DNA from: Azospirillum brasilense | Lineage (GTDB): Bacteria > Pseudomonadota > Alphaproteobacteria > Azospirillales > Azospirillaceae | Reading direction: 5' to 3' | NCBI RefSeq assembly: GCF_003349955.1 | Contig: NZ_QLKQ01000026.1 | Coordinates: 1-64,000, forward strand | Length of the DNA: 64,000 nt | Part shown: positions 55,376-64,000 of the stretch, piece after piece | Numbering within the stretch: position 1 is the stretch's first letter | Layout: the number at the start of each line of letters is the position of its first letter | The notes under the pieces: model-generated | Databases searched by the model: none | What the model was told of the DNA's origin: nothing | What the model saw: the letters and a program-made list of their open reading frames with translations, nothing else | Program-made: the position numbers and the translations under genes

Positions 55376-56047
55376 TCAGGCGATGCGCCGGTCGGTCAGC
55401 AGCAGGCGCAGCGCGAACCCCAGGAACAGAACCCCCGCGACGCCGTCCAGAACCGCCCGCACCCGCGCGTTCGACAACGCGCGGCGCGCCGCGCCGGCGC
55501 TGAGGGCCGCCACCCCCAGCAGGTAGAGGCCGCCGATGACGCCGAGGATGGACCCCAGCAGGAAGATCTGCAACGCGACGTGGCCCAGCGCCGGCGCGAC
55601 GAATTGCGGCACGAAGGCGAGATAGAAGAGGATGACCTTCGGATTCAGCAGATTGGTCAGCAACGCCTGGAGGAAGACGCGGTGCGCCGGGGCCGACTCG
55701 GGCTTGGCGGTGGGCGCCTCTTCGCCGCCGCGGCGGCCGAAGCCGGTCCGCAGGGCGCTCCACAGGGCGCGCCCGCCGATCCAGCCCAGATAGGCGCCGC
55801 CGGCGTAGCGCAGCACGTCGAACAGGGCCGGCGAGGCGGCGACCAGAGCCGAGATGCCGGCGGCGGCCAGCAGCGCGTGGATCAGGTTGCCCAGCGTGAT
55901 GCCGGCGGTGGCGACCACCCCGGCGTTGCGCCCGTTCATCACGCTGCGCGACAGGACCAGCAGCGAATCCGGCCCCGGCGCCACCGTCAGGACCAGCGCC
56001 GCGACGAGGTAGAGCTGAAGCAGATGCGGGTCGAGCGGCAGGGCCAT
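55376..56047 (-). CDS. LysE-family amino acid exporter
   Basis: 223 residues with six predicted membrane segments. The LysE/RhtB pattern is seen in LTVAPGPDSLLVLSRSVMNGRNAGVVATAGITLG and LLTNLLNPKVILFYLAFVPQF. Substrate unknown. It is read downstream of the acyltransferase gene with a 12-base gap, so it may be carried by the lipid A operon. Confidence 0.88.
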   Translation of the reverse strand: MALPLDPHLLQLYLVAALVLTVAPGPDSLLVLSRSVMNGRNAGVVATAGITLGNLIHALLAAAGISALVAASPALFDVLRYAGGAYLGWIGGRALWSALRTGFGRRGGEEAPTAKPESAPAHRVFLQALLTNLLNPKVILFYLAFVPQFVAPALGHVALQIFLLGSILGVIGGLYLLGVAALSAGAARRALSNARVRAVLDGVAGVLFLGFALRLLLTDRRIA

Positions 56048-56059
56048 GGGAGTTCTCCG

Positions 56060-56968
56060 TCAGTCGGGCCAGCGCCGGTGCAGCCAGAGCCATTCGGCGG
56101 GGCGCTCGCGAATCCATTGCTCCAACAGGGCGTTCAGGCGCTCCATCAAAATCCGCACATCAGCGTTGCGGTCGCCGCTGTTCGGCGGCTCCACCGGGGG
56201 CAGGACGGTGATGCGGAAGCGCGCGCCATCCAGCCGTTCGGTCCGCGCCGGCACCAGCGGGATGCCCAGCCGCAGGGCGAGCTGCGCCACCGCCGGGGCG
56301 GTCATGGCGTCGCGCCCGAAGAAGGGAACGGGTATGCCGTCGTTCAGCTTCTGGTCGATCAGCATGCCGACATGCCCGCCCTTGGTCAGCACCCGGATCA
56401 GCGTGCGGGCACCCTCCGGCCCCTTTGGGATCTGGGTGCCGGAGGCGGTCCCCCGCAATTCGGTCAGCAGTCGGGCCACATAGGGGTTGTTGGGCGCGCG
56501 GTAGACCACGGCCAGTTCCGCCCCCATCTTGCGGGAACAGACGGACTGCACCTCCCAGTTGGCGAAATGGCCGGACACCAGAATGCCGGCCTTGCCGTCG
56601 TCGCGCAGGGAGTCAATGTGCTCGCCGCCGATCACTTCGGTCCGCCCGCCGGGGCCGTAGTCGCTGATCTCGTCCAGATGCGGGTATTCGGCGATGACGC
56701 GGCCCAGATTGTCCCACATGCCGAGGACGATTGCGTCGATCTCCGCGCGGGATTTCTCGGGGAAGGCGCGCTCCAGGTTGCGGCGGGCGGTGCGGGTGCC
56801 GCGCAGGCGTGGGCCGACGGTCCGCCCGATCCAGCCGCCGAGCGCCGAGGCGCGGTCGACCGGAAGGGCGCGGAACAGGCCGCACAAGCCGTAGACGAAG
56901 ACGGCCTCCAGCGGGTAGGCGACCCGGCGAGTCAGCCAGGACACCAGGGGGCCGCGCGGCTTAGCCAT
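56060..56968 (-). CDS. lauroyl/lipid A acyltransferase (LpxL/HtrB family)
   Basis: 302 residues. An N-terminal membrane helix (about 18-38), then the acyltransferase motif HFANWE (H-x4-E) near residues 134-139 and IDQKLNDGIPVPFFG. It adds a secondary acyl chain to lipid A in the inner membrane. The start overlaps the lpxK stop by eight bases. Confidence 0.9.
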   Translation of the reverse strand: MAKPRGPLVSWLTRRVAYPLEAVFVYGLCGLFRALPVDRASALGGWIGRTVGPRLRGTRTARRNLERAFPEKSRAEIDAIVLGMWDNLGRVIAEYPHLDEISDYGPGGRTEVIGGEHIDSLRDDGKAGILVSGHFANWEVQSVCSRKMGAELAVVYRAPNNPYVARLLTELRGTASGTQIPKGPEGARTLIRVLTKGGHVGMLIDQKLNDGIPVPFFGRDAMTAPAVAQLALRLGIPLVPARTERLDGARFRITVLPPVEPPNSGDRNADVRILMERLNALLEQWIRERPAEWLWLHRRWPD

Positions 56969-57971
56969 GGGGAACTCCAGTCGGAAGCCCGGTCAGAACA
57001 GGGGCGAGCAGGCGGTCGAGGGCGGCGGGGTCCCCCCAGACGGCGCGCACCGGCACCGTCCGGACCAGGGCGCGCAGAGGGTCCGGCAGGCGGACGGCGT
57101 CCTTCACCGTGGTGACCGGCAGGGCGCCCAGCGCGGAGGCGCGGTCGACCAGCGCCATCACCTCCTCGGGGCGGTAGGGATGGTGATCGGCGAAGGCGGC
57201 ACGCTCCACCACACGGGCGCCCAGCGCCTCCAGGGTCGCGAAGAACTTTTCCGGCCGCCCGATGCCGGCGAAGGCGAGGACCGTCTGTCCGGTCAGCGCG
57301 CGGGCACTCTCCACCGGCTCCAGCCGGGCGTGAAGGACGGGCAGGGCGCCGGCCACGCGGCGCTCCACCCCGGCGCGGTCCTCGCCCAGCACCACGACGG
57401 CGCCGGCGCGGGCCAGCCCATGGGCCACCGGTTCGCGCAGGGGGCCGGCGGGGACGAGAAGACCATTGCCGAAGCCCACCGCCCCGTCCACGACGATCAG
57501 CGACAGGTCCTTGGCGAGGCCGGGATTCTGGAAGCCGTCGTCCATCACCAGGAGGGAGGCGCCGGCGGCGACGGCCGCCCGCGCCCCGGCGGCGCGGTCG
57601 CGCGCCACCCAGCAGGGACCGTGAGCGGCCAGCAGCAGCGCCTCGTCGCCCACCGCGGCGGAGTCATGGCGGCCGATGTCGACGGCCAGCGGGCCGCGCT
57701 CGCTCCCGCCATGGCCGCGGGTGAGGAAGGCGGGCGCGACGCCGCGGGCGCGCAGGGCGTCGGCCAGGGCGATGCAGACCGGCGTCTTGCCGGCCCCGCC
57801 CGCCACCAGATTGCCGACGCAGACGACCGGGACCGCGGCCCGCTCCGGCCGACCCGCCGCCATGCGCAACCGCCCGGCCAGCCCGTAGAGCGCGCCCAGC
57901 GGGGCAAGCGCCCAGCCCAAAGCCTCCCCGGCGGCTCCGCCGGACCCGTACCAGAAGCCGGGAGTCCTCAT
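56961..57971 (-). CDS. lpxK: tetraacyldisaccharide 4'-kinase
   Basis: 336 residues. The P-loop VVCVGNLVAGGAGKTP (about 49-64), MDDGFQN and KDAVRLPDPLR are LpxK signatures. It phosphorylates the 4' position of lipid A precursor. The start MRTPGFWYG at 57971 is the family start; its first bases overlap the waaA stop. Confidence 0.94.
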   Translation of the reverse strand: MRTPGFWYGSGGAAGEALGWALAPLGALYGLAGRLRMAAGRPERAAVPVVCVGNLVAGGAGKTPVCIALADALRARGVAPAFLTRGHGGSERGPLAVDIGRHDSAAVGDEALLLAAHGPCWVARDRAAGARAAVAAGASLLVMDDGFQNPGLAKDLSLIVVDGAVGFGNGLLVPAGPLREPVAHGLARAGAVVVLGEDRAGVERRVAGALPVLHARLEPVESARALTGQTVLAFAGIGRPEKFFATLEALGARVVERAAFADHHPYRPEEVMALVDRASALGALPVTTVKDAVRLPDPLRALVRTVPVRAVWGDPAALDRLLAPVLTGLPTGVPHG

Positions 57972-59251
57972 GCCGCGGGCCGGACGCTGCCGACGCCGAG
58001 GATGGGGGCGAGCGCCGCGAACGCGCGGTCGACGATCCGCCGGTTGCCCTCGGTCACCGCCGTTGCGCCGGCGGCGACGCGGGCGCGGGCATCCTCGTCG
58101 ATCAGCAGGCGCCCGACCGCCTCGGGCAACGCCTCCGCCTCGGTCACCGGCAGGGCGCCGCCGGCGGTTTCGAGCTGGCGGGCGATCTCCGCGAAGTTCC
58201 ACATGTGCGGGCCGTAGAGGACCGCGCAGCCGAGCAGGGCCGGCTCCACCGGGTTCTGGCCACCGTGCGGCACGAAGGAGCCGCCCATGCACACCACCGG
58301 GGCCAGCCGGCAGAACAGCCCCATCTCCCCCATCGTGTCGGCGATGTGCACGGCGTCCGCGGCGGCGGGCAGGGCGCCCTCGCCGCGGCGCGAGACGGTC
58401 AGGCCGCGCCCGCGCAGCAGCGCCGCGATGTCGGCGCCGCGGTGGGCGTGGCGGGGGATCAGCAGGGTCAGCAGGCCGGGCAGGCGCGGGGCCAGCGCCT
58501 CATGCACCGCGGCGGCCAGCTCGTCCTCGCCGGGGTGGGTGCTGGCGAGCAGCCAGACGGGGCGCCCGGCGCAGGCCGTGCGCAGCGCCGCCAGCGCGGC
58601 AGGGTCGGCGGGGGGCGGCTCGGCGGAGAATTTCAGGTTGCCGACGCTGACGACGCCCCGCGCGCCGAGCCGGCGCAGGCGGTCGGCGTCCTCCTCCGAC
58701 TGGGCCAGCGTGACCTGGAAGGTGGAGAGCAGCGGCGTGATCAGTCCCGACGCGCAACGCCAGCGGCTGAAGGAGCGCTCCGACATGCGCGCGTTGACCA
58801 GCGCCGCCGGAATGCCGCGTGCCTGCACGGCGCCGAGCAGGTTGGGCCAGATCTCCGATTCCGTCCACAGCACCAGATCGGGGCGCCAATGGTCGAGGAA
58901 GCGGTCCACCGCGGCTGGCAGGTCCACCGGCACATACTGGTGGAAGGCCCGCTCCGGCAGGCGGCGGGCCATCAGCTCCGCCGAGGTGACCGTGCCGGTG
59001 GTCATCAGGACCGTCAGGTCCGGCGCCTCGTCGAGCAGGCGGTCGATGAGGATGAGGACGGAGTTGGCTTCTCCCACGCTGGCCGCGTGAATCCAGGCGA
59101 GCCGCCCGGACGGGCGCGGGCGGGCGGCCGTGCCGAACCGTTCCTCCCGGCGGGCGGAGTCCTCCTTGCCGGCGGCCAGACGCCGGTCGAGATACAGACG
59201 AACCGCCGGCCCGGCGAGGGTCGTCAGGCCGCGGTAGAGTGACTGAAGCAT
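57968..59251 (-). CDS. waaA: 3-deoxy-D-manno-octulosonic acid transferase
   Basis: 427 residues. N-terminal membrane anchor with LYRGLTTLAGPAVRLYLDRR, then IHAASVGEANSV with the catalytic Glu, SEIWPNLL, and the C-terminal GT-B half (GGSFVPHGGQNPVEPALLG). It adds Kdo to lipid IVA. ATG 59251 is preferred; an in-frame TTG at 59275 adds eight residues. waaA, lpxK and the acyltransferase overlap, so they form one operon. Confidence 0.94.
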   Translation of the reverse strand: MLQSLYRGLTTLAGPAVRLYLDRRLAAGKEDSARREERFGTAARPRPSGRLAWIHAASVGEANSVLILIDRLLDEAPDLTVLMTTGTVTSAELMARRLPERAFHQYVPVDLPAAVDRFLDHWRPDLVLWTESEIWPNLLGAVQARGIPAALVNARMSERSFSRWRCASGLITPLLSTFQVTLAQSEEDADRLRRLGARGVVSVGNLKFSAEPPPADPAALAALRTACAGRPVWLLASTHPGEDELAAAVHEALAPRLPGLLTLLIPRHAHRGADIAALLRGRGLTVSRRGEGALPAAADAVHIADTMGEMGLFCRLAPVVCMGGSFVPHGGQNPVEPALLGCAVLYGPHMWNFAEIARQLETAGGALPVTEAEALPEAVGRLLIDEDARARVAAGATAVTEGNRRIVDRAFAALAPILGVGSVRPAA

Positions 59252-59571
59252 GCGGGTCGAAACGCCATCCGACAAAACCAGCGCGGCCAGGTTTCCCGGC
59301 CACGGTCACCACCACTTTAGCACGGGGGGCTGTGGCAGAGGTAAGGCTTTGCGCTAACGCCCACCCTAACGCCCGCCCTAATGCCCGCCCTAATGCACAT
59401 CGGAAGACCGATGGCCTGATGGGGTTTGGTCACATACCAGGGTATGACGAATTTGCGACCCGTTATGATAATTTTGAAGCAATCCGGTGCTATCCAGGTG
59501 GCGTATAAAGCTTGTCAGCTTCAAGGCAGGCGGGTAACGCGCCGGCCTCAACATGTCAGGATGATAACACA
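59252..59571. other. 320-base gap with a 12-bp tandem repeat
   Basis: The region between waaA and the divergent chemoreceptor contains four tandem 12-mers at 59354-59401, on the pattern CTAACGCCCACC, with drift (CTAACGCCCGCC, CTAATGCCCGCC, CTAATGCACATC). The rest (59430-59550) is AT-richer promoter-like sequence. No gene seen. Confidence 0.5.
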
Positions 59572-60927
59572 ATGGCGGGCGTACAGGAACGTGACGGCCA
59601 GGAAAACCGGCTCCGGGCCTTCAGCATCACCGAAGCGGATATTGTGCGCCTGCGCGCCAACCGGGACTTCGCGCAGAACCGTCTGCCGCGGCTGTTGGAG
59701 CAGTGGCACAGCGCCTTCGCGGCTTGGCCGGAAATCCGCGACGCCCTGACCCTGCCGGACGTCCATGCCGCGCGTGTCGCCCATTGGAGCCGCGTGGTCT
59801 CGGGCGACTTCGGTCCGGGCTTCCTGGAGTCCGCGCACCGGCTGGCCAAGGCGTTCTACGACCACGGCGTGCCGGGCTATGCGGTGGCCATCTGCCATCA
59901 CACGGTGTCCAGCGGCATCGTCCGCGAACTGGGCCTCGACGCGGCGGAGGGGCGCGGATCGCTGTTCGGGTCGCGAAAGGCGGCGGAGCGGGCGGCCCTG
60001 CGCGACACGCTGGGGCGGGTCGCGTGGCTCGACCTCGAAGTGCTGCTGGAGACCTACGCGGCGGCCGAGCAGGAAAGCAAGCGCGCCATCCTGAACCGGC
60101 TCGCGGACAGCCTGGAAGGCAACGTCAGCGGCATCGCCGACAACACGGTGGCCGCGTCGGACGAGATGAAGGGCAACGCCCAGCGCATGGCGCAGATCGC
60201 CGCCGCCACCAACCGCCAGTCGCTCGCCGTCGCCGCCGCCGCCGAGCAGGCGTCCGCCAACGTGCAGACCGTCGCCGCCGCGTCGGAGCAGCTCACCAGC
60301 TCCATCGGCGAGATCAGCCGGCAGGTGGCCCAGTCCTCGCAGATCGCCCGCGGCGCGGTGGCCGAGGCGGAGCGGACCAACGCCACGGTGAACGGTCTGG
60401 TCGATGCCGCCCAGAAGATCGGCGCGGTGCTTCAGCTCATCAACAGCATCGCTGGGCAGACCAACCTGCTGGCGCTGAACGCGACCATCGAGGCGGCCCG
60501 CGCCGGAGAAGCCGGCAAGGGCTTCGCCGTGGTCGCTCAGGAGGTCAAGAACCTCGCCAACCAGACCGCCAAGGCGACCGAGGACATCTCGGCCCAGATC
60601 GCCAGCATCCAGGAGGTCGCGCGCGGCTCCGCCGAGGCGCTGAGCGGCATCGGCGCGACCATCGGCAGCATCAACGACATCGTCATCACCGTCTCCGCGG
60701 CGGTGGACCAGCAGACCGCCGCCACCCAGGAGATCGTCCGCAACGTCCAGGAGGCCGCCCGCGGCACCCGCAGCGTGACCGACACCATCGGGGCGGTGAC
60801 CAGCGGAGCGGCTGAAACCGGCAGCCTCGCCGAGGAGGTGCTGGGCGCCGCCGGCAACCTGCACCGCGAGTCCGACCGCCTGCGCGAGAGCGTGAACCTG
60901 TTCATGCAGCGCATCCGTGCCGCCTGA
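59572..60927 (+). CDS. soluble globin-type chemoreceptor, proximal His apparently missing
   Basis: 451 residues, no membrane segment. The N-terminal 1-160 region resembles protoglobin sensors of HemAT/GCS type: [29 protein letters not shown]. By eye the heme-ligating proximal His corresponds to Phe95, with His98 three residues on. The methyl-accepting signalling domain (about 200-445) is complete: [42 protein letters not shown]. It would act in the cytoplasm. AGGA lies ten bases before ATG 59572. Confidence 0.87.
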   Translation: MAGVQERDGQENRLRAFSITEADIVRLRANRDFAQNRLPRLLEQWHSAFAAWPEIRDALTLPDVHAARVAHWSRVVSGDFGPGFLESAHRLAKAFYDHGVPGYAVAICHHTVSSGIVRELGLDAAEGRGSLFGSRKAAERAALRDTLGRVAWLDLEVLLETYAAAEQESKRAILNRLADSLEGNVSGIADNTVAASDEMKGNAQRMAQIAAATNRQSLAVAAAAEQASANVQTVAAASEQLTSSIGEISRQVAQSSQIARGAVAEAERTNATVNGLVDAAQKIGAVLQLINSIAGQTNLLALNATIEAARAGEAGKGFAVVAQEVKNLANQTAKATEDISAQIASIQEVARGSAEALSGIGATIGSINDIVITVSAAVDQQTAATQEIVRNVQEAARGTRSVTDTIGAVTSGAAETGSLAEEVLGAAGNLHRESDRLRESVNLFMQRIRAA

Positions 60928-60989
60928 CCGGGCGGCCGGGCCGGCCGCGCGCCGGCCCGGTCCTACCGGCGTCAGGTGAAGGGCCGGCG

Positions 60990-61988
60990 TCAGGTGAAGG
61001 GGCGCAGGTTCGCCAGGAACTGCTCGGCGGAGCGCCGCCAGGAGAAGTTCAGGGCATGGTCCCGGCACCGCTCCGGCGGGATGGTCAGGGCGCGCTCGAC
61101 CGCCCCCTTGAGATCCTCGTCCAGGCAGCCGACGCCGGAGCCGTCGACCACGTCCAGGGGGCCGGGCACCGGATAGGCTGCCACCGGCACGCCCGAGGCC
61201 AGCGCTTCCAGCAGCACCAGACCGAAGGTGTCGGTGCGCGACGGGAAGACGAAGACGTCCGCCGCCGCGTAATGCCGGGCCAGTTCCTCGCCATGGCGGG
61301 CGCCGGCCCAATGGACCTCCGGATATTTCTGCTGAAGCTCCGCGCGGGCCGGGCCGTCGCCGACCACAACCTTGCTGCCCGGCAGGTCGAGCCTCAGGAA
61401 CTCCTCCAGGTTCTTTTCCACCGCCACGCGCCCGACATAGAGGGCGATGGGGCGGGGAAGCGCCAGGAAGCCCTTGGCGCGGGGGCGGAACAGCTCGGTG
61501 TCGACGCCGCGGGTCCAGCGCCGGATGTTGGTGAAGCCGCGGGCGGCGAGGTCGCTTTCGATGGACGGCGTCGCCACCATCACCGCCGAGGATGGTTTGT
61601 GGAAGCGGCGCACCAGCGCGTAGCTGAGCGCCAGCGGCACCGGCGCCCGGTCGCGCACATACTCCGGGAATCGGGTGTGGTAGGCGGTGGTGAAGGGCTT
61701 GCCACGGCCGAGGCAGTAGCGCCGGGCGGCGAAGCCCAGTGGCCCTTCGGTGGCGATGTGGATGCAGTCGGGGCGCAGCGCGTCGATCATCGCGGCCAGC
61801 CGGCGTCCCGCGCCCAGCGCCAGCCGGATTTCCGGGTAGGTGGGCATGGGCACGGTGCGGAAGCGGTCGGGGCCGATCACGTCGACCCTGTGCCCCATGG
61901 CCTCCAGCTCGGCGCGGACGGTGCCGATGGTGCGCACCACGCCGTTGACCTGGGGCAGCCAGGCGTCGGAGACGATCAGGATGTTCAC
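60990..61988 (-). CDS. glycosyltransferase family 4 (mannosyl/glucosyl type)
   Basis: 332 residues: a GT-B fold with NILIVSDAWLPQVNGVVRTI at the start, ATEGPLGFAARRYCL, YVGRVAVEKNLEEFL and the nucleotide-sugar end FPSRTDTFGLVLLEALASGVP. Such enzymes make glycolipids or glycan side chains. The GTG at 61988 overlaps the LpxH-like stop by four bases, so the two are coupled. Confidence 0.87.
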   Translation of the reverse strand: MNILIVSDAWLPQVNGVVRTIGTVRAELEAMGHRVDVIGPDRFRTVPMPTYPEIRLALGAGRRLAAMIDALRPDCIHIATEGPLGFAARRYCLGRGKPFTTAYHTRFPEYVRDRAPVPLALSYALVRRFHKPSSAVMVATPSIESDLAARGFTNIRRWTRGVDTELFRPRAKGFLALPRPIALYVGRVAVEKNLEEFLRLDLPGSKVVVGDGPARAELQQKYPEVHWAGARHGEELARHYAAADVFVFPSRTDTFGLVLLEALASGVPVAAYPVPGPLDVVDGSGVGCLDEDLKGAVERALTIPPERCRDHALNFSWRRSAEQFLANLRPFT

Positions 61989-62812
61989 GCCGCCTTCACA
62001 GTCTCCGGCTTCTCCTTGGCCGGGATGCGGGCGGGCAGCGTCGTCGCGGCGCGCCGGCGGATGTCCGCCGCCCAGTCGATGATCTCCAGCCGGCCGCAGG
62101 GATGCTCGACCAAGGCGGTGCAGGACTCGACCCAGTCGCCGTCGTTGCAATAGAGGATTCCTTCCATGTCGCGGATTTCCGCGGTGTGGATGTGGCCGCA
62201 GACGACCCCGTCGACCTTGCGGCGCCGGGCCTCGTCGCCCAGCGCGGTCTCGTAATTGCCGATGAACTCGACCGCCGTCTTCGTCTTGTGCTTCAGGAAG
62301 GCGGACAGCGACCAGTAGGGGAAGCCCAGCTTGCGGCGGGCCCAGTTGAACAGCGTGTTGGCCTGGAGCAGGACCACGTAGGCGTTGTCGCCGACGAAGG
62401 CCAGCCAGCGGGCGTACTTCACCACCACGTCGAAGCGGTCGCCGTGGGTGACGAGAAGCCGCCGCCCGTCGGCGGTGACGTGGATCATCTCCTCGACCAC
62501 CTGGACGCCGCCGAACTGCAGGCCGGCGTAGTCGCGGGCGGCCTCGTCGTGGTTGCCGGGGATGTAATAGACCTGCACGCCCTTGCGCGCCCGGCGCAGG
62601 ATCTTCTGCACCACGTCGTTGTGCGCCTGCGGCCAGTACCAAGTCTTGCGCAACCGCCAGCCGTCCACGATGTCGCCGACGAGATAGAGGTGGTCGGACT
62701 CGTTGTGCTTCAGGAAATCGAGAAGATACTCCGCCTTGCATCCCCGCGTTCCCAGATGGACGTCGGAGATCCAGATGCTGCGGTACTTCTTGGCGTCGCG
62801 TGATGCGCTCAT
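61985..62812 (-). CDS. LpxH-like metallophosphoesterase (UDP-2,3-diacylglucosamine hydrolase family)
   Basis: 275 residues. The dinuclear metal motifs are all present: ISDVHLG, GDIVDGW, GNHDEA, THGDRFD and GHIHTAEI. This larger type appears beside glycosyltransferases in many alphaproteobacteria, which keep LpxI or LpxH elsewhere for lipid A, so the substrate may be a different nucleotide lipid. GGAG before ATG 62812 decides the start over 62824. Confidence 0.87.
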   Translation of the reverse strand: MSASRDAKKYRSIWISDVHLGTRGCKAEYLLDFLKHNESDHLYLVGDIVDGWRLRKTWYWPQAHNDVVQKILRRARKGVQVYYIPGNHDEAARDYAGLQFGGVQVVEEMIHVTADGRRLLVTHGDRFDVVVKYARWLAFVGDNAYVVLLQANTLFNWARRKLGFPYWSLSAFLKHKTKTAVEFIGNYETALGDEARRRKVDGVVCGHIHTAEIRDMEGILYCNDGDWVESCTALVEHPCGRLEIIDWAADIRRRAATTLPARIPAKEKPETVKAA

Positions 62813-62858
62813 GCCCCGCTCCATCGCCGTTCCGGCAAGGTTTCGGTGAAACGCCTTT

Positions 62859-62887
62859 TCTATATCCGCAGGTCATTGTCTTGACAA
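62859..62887 (-). promoter_or_regulatory. promoter of the LpxH-like/glycosyltransferase operon with overlapping palindrome
   Basis: On the minus strand TTGTCA, a 17-base spacer and TATAGA lie about 50 bases before the start. The palindrome ATTGTCTTGACAAT at 62875-62888 covers the -35, which could be an operator. Confidence 0.58.
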
Positions 62888-63028
62888 TGTTTTCGATCGT
62901 CCGCATCTGTTGAGGGAAATGATTTCGATAAGACTTCTTGTCAGTGCAACAAAGGCGAAAAATGACTTTATCAAAACTGAAACAGGATGGTCATATTGGA
63001 CGCCGGTGCGGCGGATGGAGGCGAATCG

Positions 63029-63946
63029 GTGCCTGAGATGCCGAGCCCGGCCGCAGCGACACGGCGGCGTCTTCTGGTGATCCACAACCCGGTGGCCGGC
63101 GGCCGCCGGGCGCGCCGTCTGGGTGCGGTGCTGGAACTGCTGGAGCAGCGCCATGGGGCCGCGGTGACGCTTCAGGCCACCGGCGGGCGTGGCGACGCGG
63201 AGGCGATGGCCCGCGCGGTGGCCCCCGATGCCTTCGACGCGGTGGTCGCCGCGGGGGGCGACGGCACCATCAACGAGGTCCTCAACGGACTGGTCGCGCG
63301 CGGCGGCGACGCGGCGGTTCCCTTGGGCATCGTGCCGCTGGGCACTGCCAACGTGCTGGCCCATGAGTTGAACCTGCCCCTGGATGCGGAGGGCGTGGCG
63401 CGGGTGCTGGCGAAGGGACGGCCGCTGCCGGTGCATCCGGGTGTGGCGAATGGCCGCGCCTTCGCCATGATGGCTGGCGCCGGCCTGGACGCCCGTGTGG
63501 TCGAGCGGGTGGACCCGCAGCTGAAGCGGCGGATCGGCAAGGGCGCCTACGCGGTGGAAACGCTGGCCCGGATCGCCGCTGGCGGTGGCGGCCCCTACCG
63601 CGTGGCGGTGGACGGCGCCGAGCCGGTGGAGGTCGCCTCCGTCATCGTTGCCAAGGGGCATTTCTACGGGGGGCGCTTCGTCTGCGCGCCCGACGCGCGG
63701 CTGACCGACCCGTGGCTGCAGGTTTGCCTGTTCCCGCGGATGGGGCGGGGGAACGCTCTGCGCTACCTCTGGGGCGTCACCGCCGGGCGGCTGCCGCGCT
63801 TCCCCGACTACCGCGTTCTGCCGGCTCGGCGTGTGGAGATCGACGGGCCGGTCGGGGAGCCCGTGCAGGGCGACGGCGACGTGATCGCCCGTTTGCCGGT
63901 GGAGATCGCGCTGGCCCCGTGGATCTTGTCGGTTCTGGTGCCCTGA
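63029..63946 (+). CDS. diacylglycerol kinase family protein
   Basis: 305 residues. The catalytic domain has VIHNPVAGGRRARRL and the ATP site AAGGDGTINEVLNGL, then PLGTANVLAHEL. The C-terminal part is the beta-sandwich lobe. It probably phosphorylates a lipid. The GTG at 63029 is chosen because GGAGG lies seven bases upstream; ATG 62987 would add 14 residues. Divergent from the LpxH-like operon. Confidence 0.88.
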   Translation: MPEMPSPAAATRRRLLVIHNPVAGGRRARRLGAVLELLEQRHGAAVTLQATGGRGDAEAMARAVAPDAFDAVVAAGGDGTINEVLNGLVARGGDAAVPLGIVPLGTANVLAHELNLPLDAEGVARVLAKGRPLPVHPGVANGRAFAMMAGAGLDARVVERVDPQLKRRIGKGAYAVETLARIAAGGGGPYRVAVDGAEPVEVASVIVAKGHFYGGRFVCAPDARLTDPWLQVCLFPRMGRGNALRYLWGVTAGRLPRFPDYRVLPARRVEIDGPVGEPVQGDGDVIARLPVEIALAPWILSVLVP

Positions 63947-63955
63947 ACAGTGTTT

Positions 63956-63970
63956 TTAAGATTTCCTTAA
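63956..63970. promoter_or_regulatory. CtrA-type box TTAA-N7-TTAA
   Basis: A full TTAA-GATTTCC-TTAA site just past the diacylglycerol-kinase-family gene; the regulated gene, if any, lies beyond the window. Confidence 0.45.
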
Positions 63971-64000
63971 GGGGTCTCTCAGGAAAATTACTCGGAAACA

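Noticed and set aside
59548-61311. A 587-codon minus-strand frame opposite the globin-type chemoreceptor
   Set aside because: A shadow frame; low-complexity Gly/Val/Arg/His composition and no motifs.

Overview
The window is GC-rich chromosomal DNA of an alphaproteobacterium, most like Azospirillum or a close Rhodospirillales relative. I infer this from the gene families and synteny, not from a database match. Pointers are aat next to genes for a DUF2155 protein, the complex I subunit NDUFA12 and MlaD; a split glyQ-glyS; waaA-lpxK-acyltransferase; several chemoreceptors and hybrid kinases; and promoters of the alphaproteobacterial general stress response (EcfG) type. Nearly all genes are housekeeping or stress genes. 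I saw no insertion sequence, prophage or CRISPR array.

Layout. 0-12 kb: a DjlA-like co-chaperone, a GNAT acetyltransferase, a fused oxoprolinase/hydantoinase, a D-lactate/glycolate oxidase-type flavoenzyme, a 3-hydroxyisobutyrate dehydrogenase-type reductase, two small proteins and a hybrid histidine kinase. 12-22 kb: two tandem tRNA-Pro(CGG) genes, ispB, a TrmN6-like methyltransferase, an S49 peptidase, an orphan HicB, glyQ-glyS, and leuA with a leucine leader peptide. 22-32 kb: lrgB/lrgA, a hydrolase, a translationally coupled stress operon (DUF3775, SRPBCC, formaldehyde-dehydrogenase-type ADH, small protein), a ThuA-like protein, and treZ with a glycogen debranching enzyme. 32-41.5 kb: a PAS kinase whose phosphoacceptor histidine is replaced by Gln, a polysaccharide deacetylase, DUF2934 plus an HPF-cold-shock fusion, an L,D-transpeptidase opposite an M15A-type peptidase, a baeRF (Balon-related) protein and an XRE regulator. 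42-49 kb: a chemoreceptor, a convergent intergenic palindrome with four TTAA boxes at exact 11-bp spacing, a zinc-type CDF exporter, a dynamin-like GTPase and a periplasmic binding protein. 49-64 kb: aroQ-accB-accC, RNase T2, aat, DUF2155, a glycine-zipper lipoprotein, mlaD, NDUFA12, LysE, lipid A genes, a soluble globin-type chemoreceptor, and an LpxH-like phosphatase with a glycosyltransferase opposite a diacylglycerol-kinase-family gene.

How it fits together. Five intergenic sites read GGAAC-N16/17-(C/G)GTT, the shape of EcfG promoters. They precede the small membrane protein at 8996, the DUF3775 operon, DUF2934-HPF, the baeRF gene and the glycine-zipper lipoprotein. If real, they put two ribosome-hibernation-type factors, aldehyde detoxification and envelope proteins under one stress regulon. 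leuA appears to be controlled by an 18-residue, Leu-rich leader peptide whose start codon lies at the predicted transcription start. Two dispersed repeat families occur only between genes: a GC-rich palindrome (four copies) and a CACGGATTTCACGGAT-type inverted repeat (two copies).
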